Shown here: piece after piece, positions 5,130-5,235 of the stretch
Layout of the letters: the number at the start of each line of letters is the position of its first letter
Position numbering within the stretch: the stretch's first letter is position 1
DNA from: CALVXC01 sp036636255
GTDB taxonomy: Bacteria; Bacillota_I; Bacilli_A; RF39; UBA660
Assembly (NCBI GenBank): GCA_036636255.1
Contig: JAVWOV010000053.1
Coordinates: 1 to 5,235, forward strand
DNA length: 5,235 nt
Direction of reading: 5' to 3'
Made by a program: the position numbers and the translations under genes
Notes under the pieces: generated by a model
The model's input: the letters and a program-made list of their open reading frames with translations, nothing else
Told to the model about the DNA's origin: nothing
Databases searched by the model: none

Positions 5130-5235
5130 TGGGGAAACATAAAAAATGGACTTTTGACGATAAAGTCACAATTGTAATAGAATTTAAAAGCGGGGCATCT
5201 ATATCATATCTTTGCAAAAAATATAACATATCTGG
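5070..5235 (+). mobile_element. Left part of an IS3-family-like insertion sequence, cut by the window end
   Basis: The presence of an orfA-type transposase start right after nth implies an insertion sequence whose rest lies beyond the window. The exact left end cannot be fixed without the right end. TGTGGTG at 5085 or TGAAAATG at 5079 could be a TG-type terminus, as is usual in the IS3 family, but the element could also start at the inverted repeat near 5067. No target duplication can be judged. Confidence 0.55.
5129..5235 (+). CDS. IS3-type transposase OrfA, N-terminal fragment (continues past the window)
   Basis: The reading frame opens at ATG 5129 and is still open at the window end, giving 35 full codons: MGKHKKWTFDDKVTIVIEF, then KSGASISYLCKKYNIS. 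Basic residues followed by a helix-turn-helix of the form (F/L)xxKxxIVxEfxSGxSisxLxkKYNIS is typical of the DNA-binding OrfA of IS3/IS150-group elements, which recognises the IS ends. In that family OrfA is usually fused to the OrfB integrase by a -1 frameshift; neither can be seen here. A strong SD AGGAGGT (5114-5120) lies 8 bases upstream. TATATT (5095-5100) is a possible -10 box without a clear -35. Codons such as GTC, AGC, GGG and TGC appear more often than in the neighbouring genes, consistent with a foreign origin, but the sample is small. A stand-alone HTH regulator is the main alternative. Confidence 0.82.
   Translation, partial: MGKHKKWTFDDKVTIVIEFKSGASISYLCKKYNIS

Noticed and set aside
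1..5235. tRNA, rRNA, riboswitch, CRISPR array or defence system
   Set aside because: No cloverleaf, conserved RNA motif, regularly spaced repeat or defence-type protein could be seen on either strand; the gaps between genes are all under 160 bases.

Overview
This is a compact, very AT-rich stretch of bacterial chromosome with every gene on the + strand. Gene content, strong AGGAGG-type ribosome binding sites and short U-tract hairpins point to a low-GC Bacillota of the Bacilli / Erysipelotrichia / Mollicutes-neighbour type. The species cannot be named from this window. All reading frames are consistent with the standard bacterial code: the predicted tryptophans are TGG, and two genes end naturally at TGA.

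Layout: (1) 72-1556, a full-length DUF1846 / UPF0371 protein of unknown function. (2) 1557-1708, an intergenic region with an extended -10 promoter and a 5' stem-loop, leading to (3) the nucleoid protein HU, 1709-1981. (4) A small terminator-like hairpin starting inside the HU stop codon, then (5) cca, a class II tRNA nucleotidyltransferase starting at GTG, 2022-3125. (6) Another hairpin plus T8 across the cca stop codon. (7) An exported protein, 3141-3758, with no function obvious at first sight; I read it as a ComEC-like metallo-beta-lactamase fold that has lost its metal-binding motifs. (8) A consensus TATAAT promoter, then dnaD (3806-4444) overlapping nth (4422-5069), a replication-initiation/DNA-repair pair well known in Bacilli. 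(9) Directly after nth, the 5' end of an IS3-type transposase orfA, cut off by the window edge. A perfect 13-bp inverted repeat joins the nth stop codon to the transposase start codon and masks the transposase ribosome binding site.

Most genes are core information processing: nucleoid structure, tRNA 3'-end maturation, replication restart/initiation and base-excision repair. cca...dnaD-nth resembles a shortened form of the Bacillus cca-to-nth neighbourhood. No defence system, CRISPR array or RNA gene is visible. The points most worth a second look are the apparently dead metallo-beta-lactamase-like exported protein, and the repeated use of hairpins that overlap stop codons and, at two junctions, the next gene's ribosome binding site.
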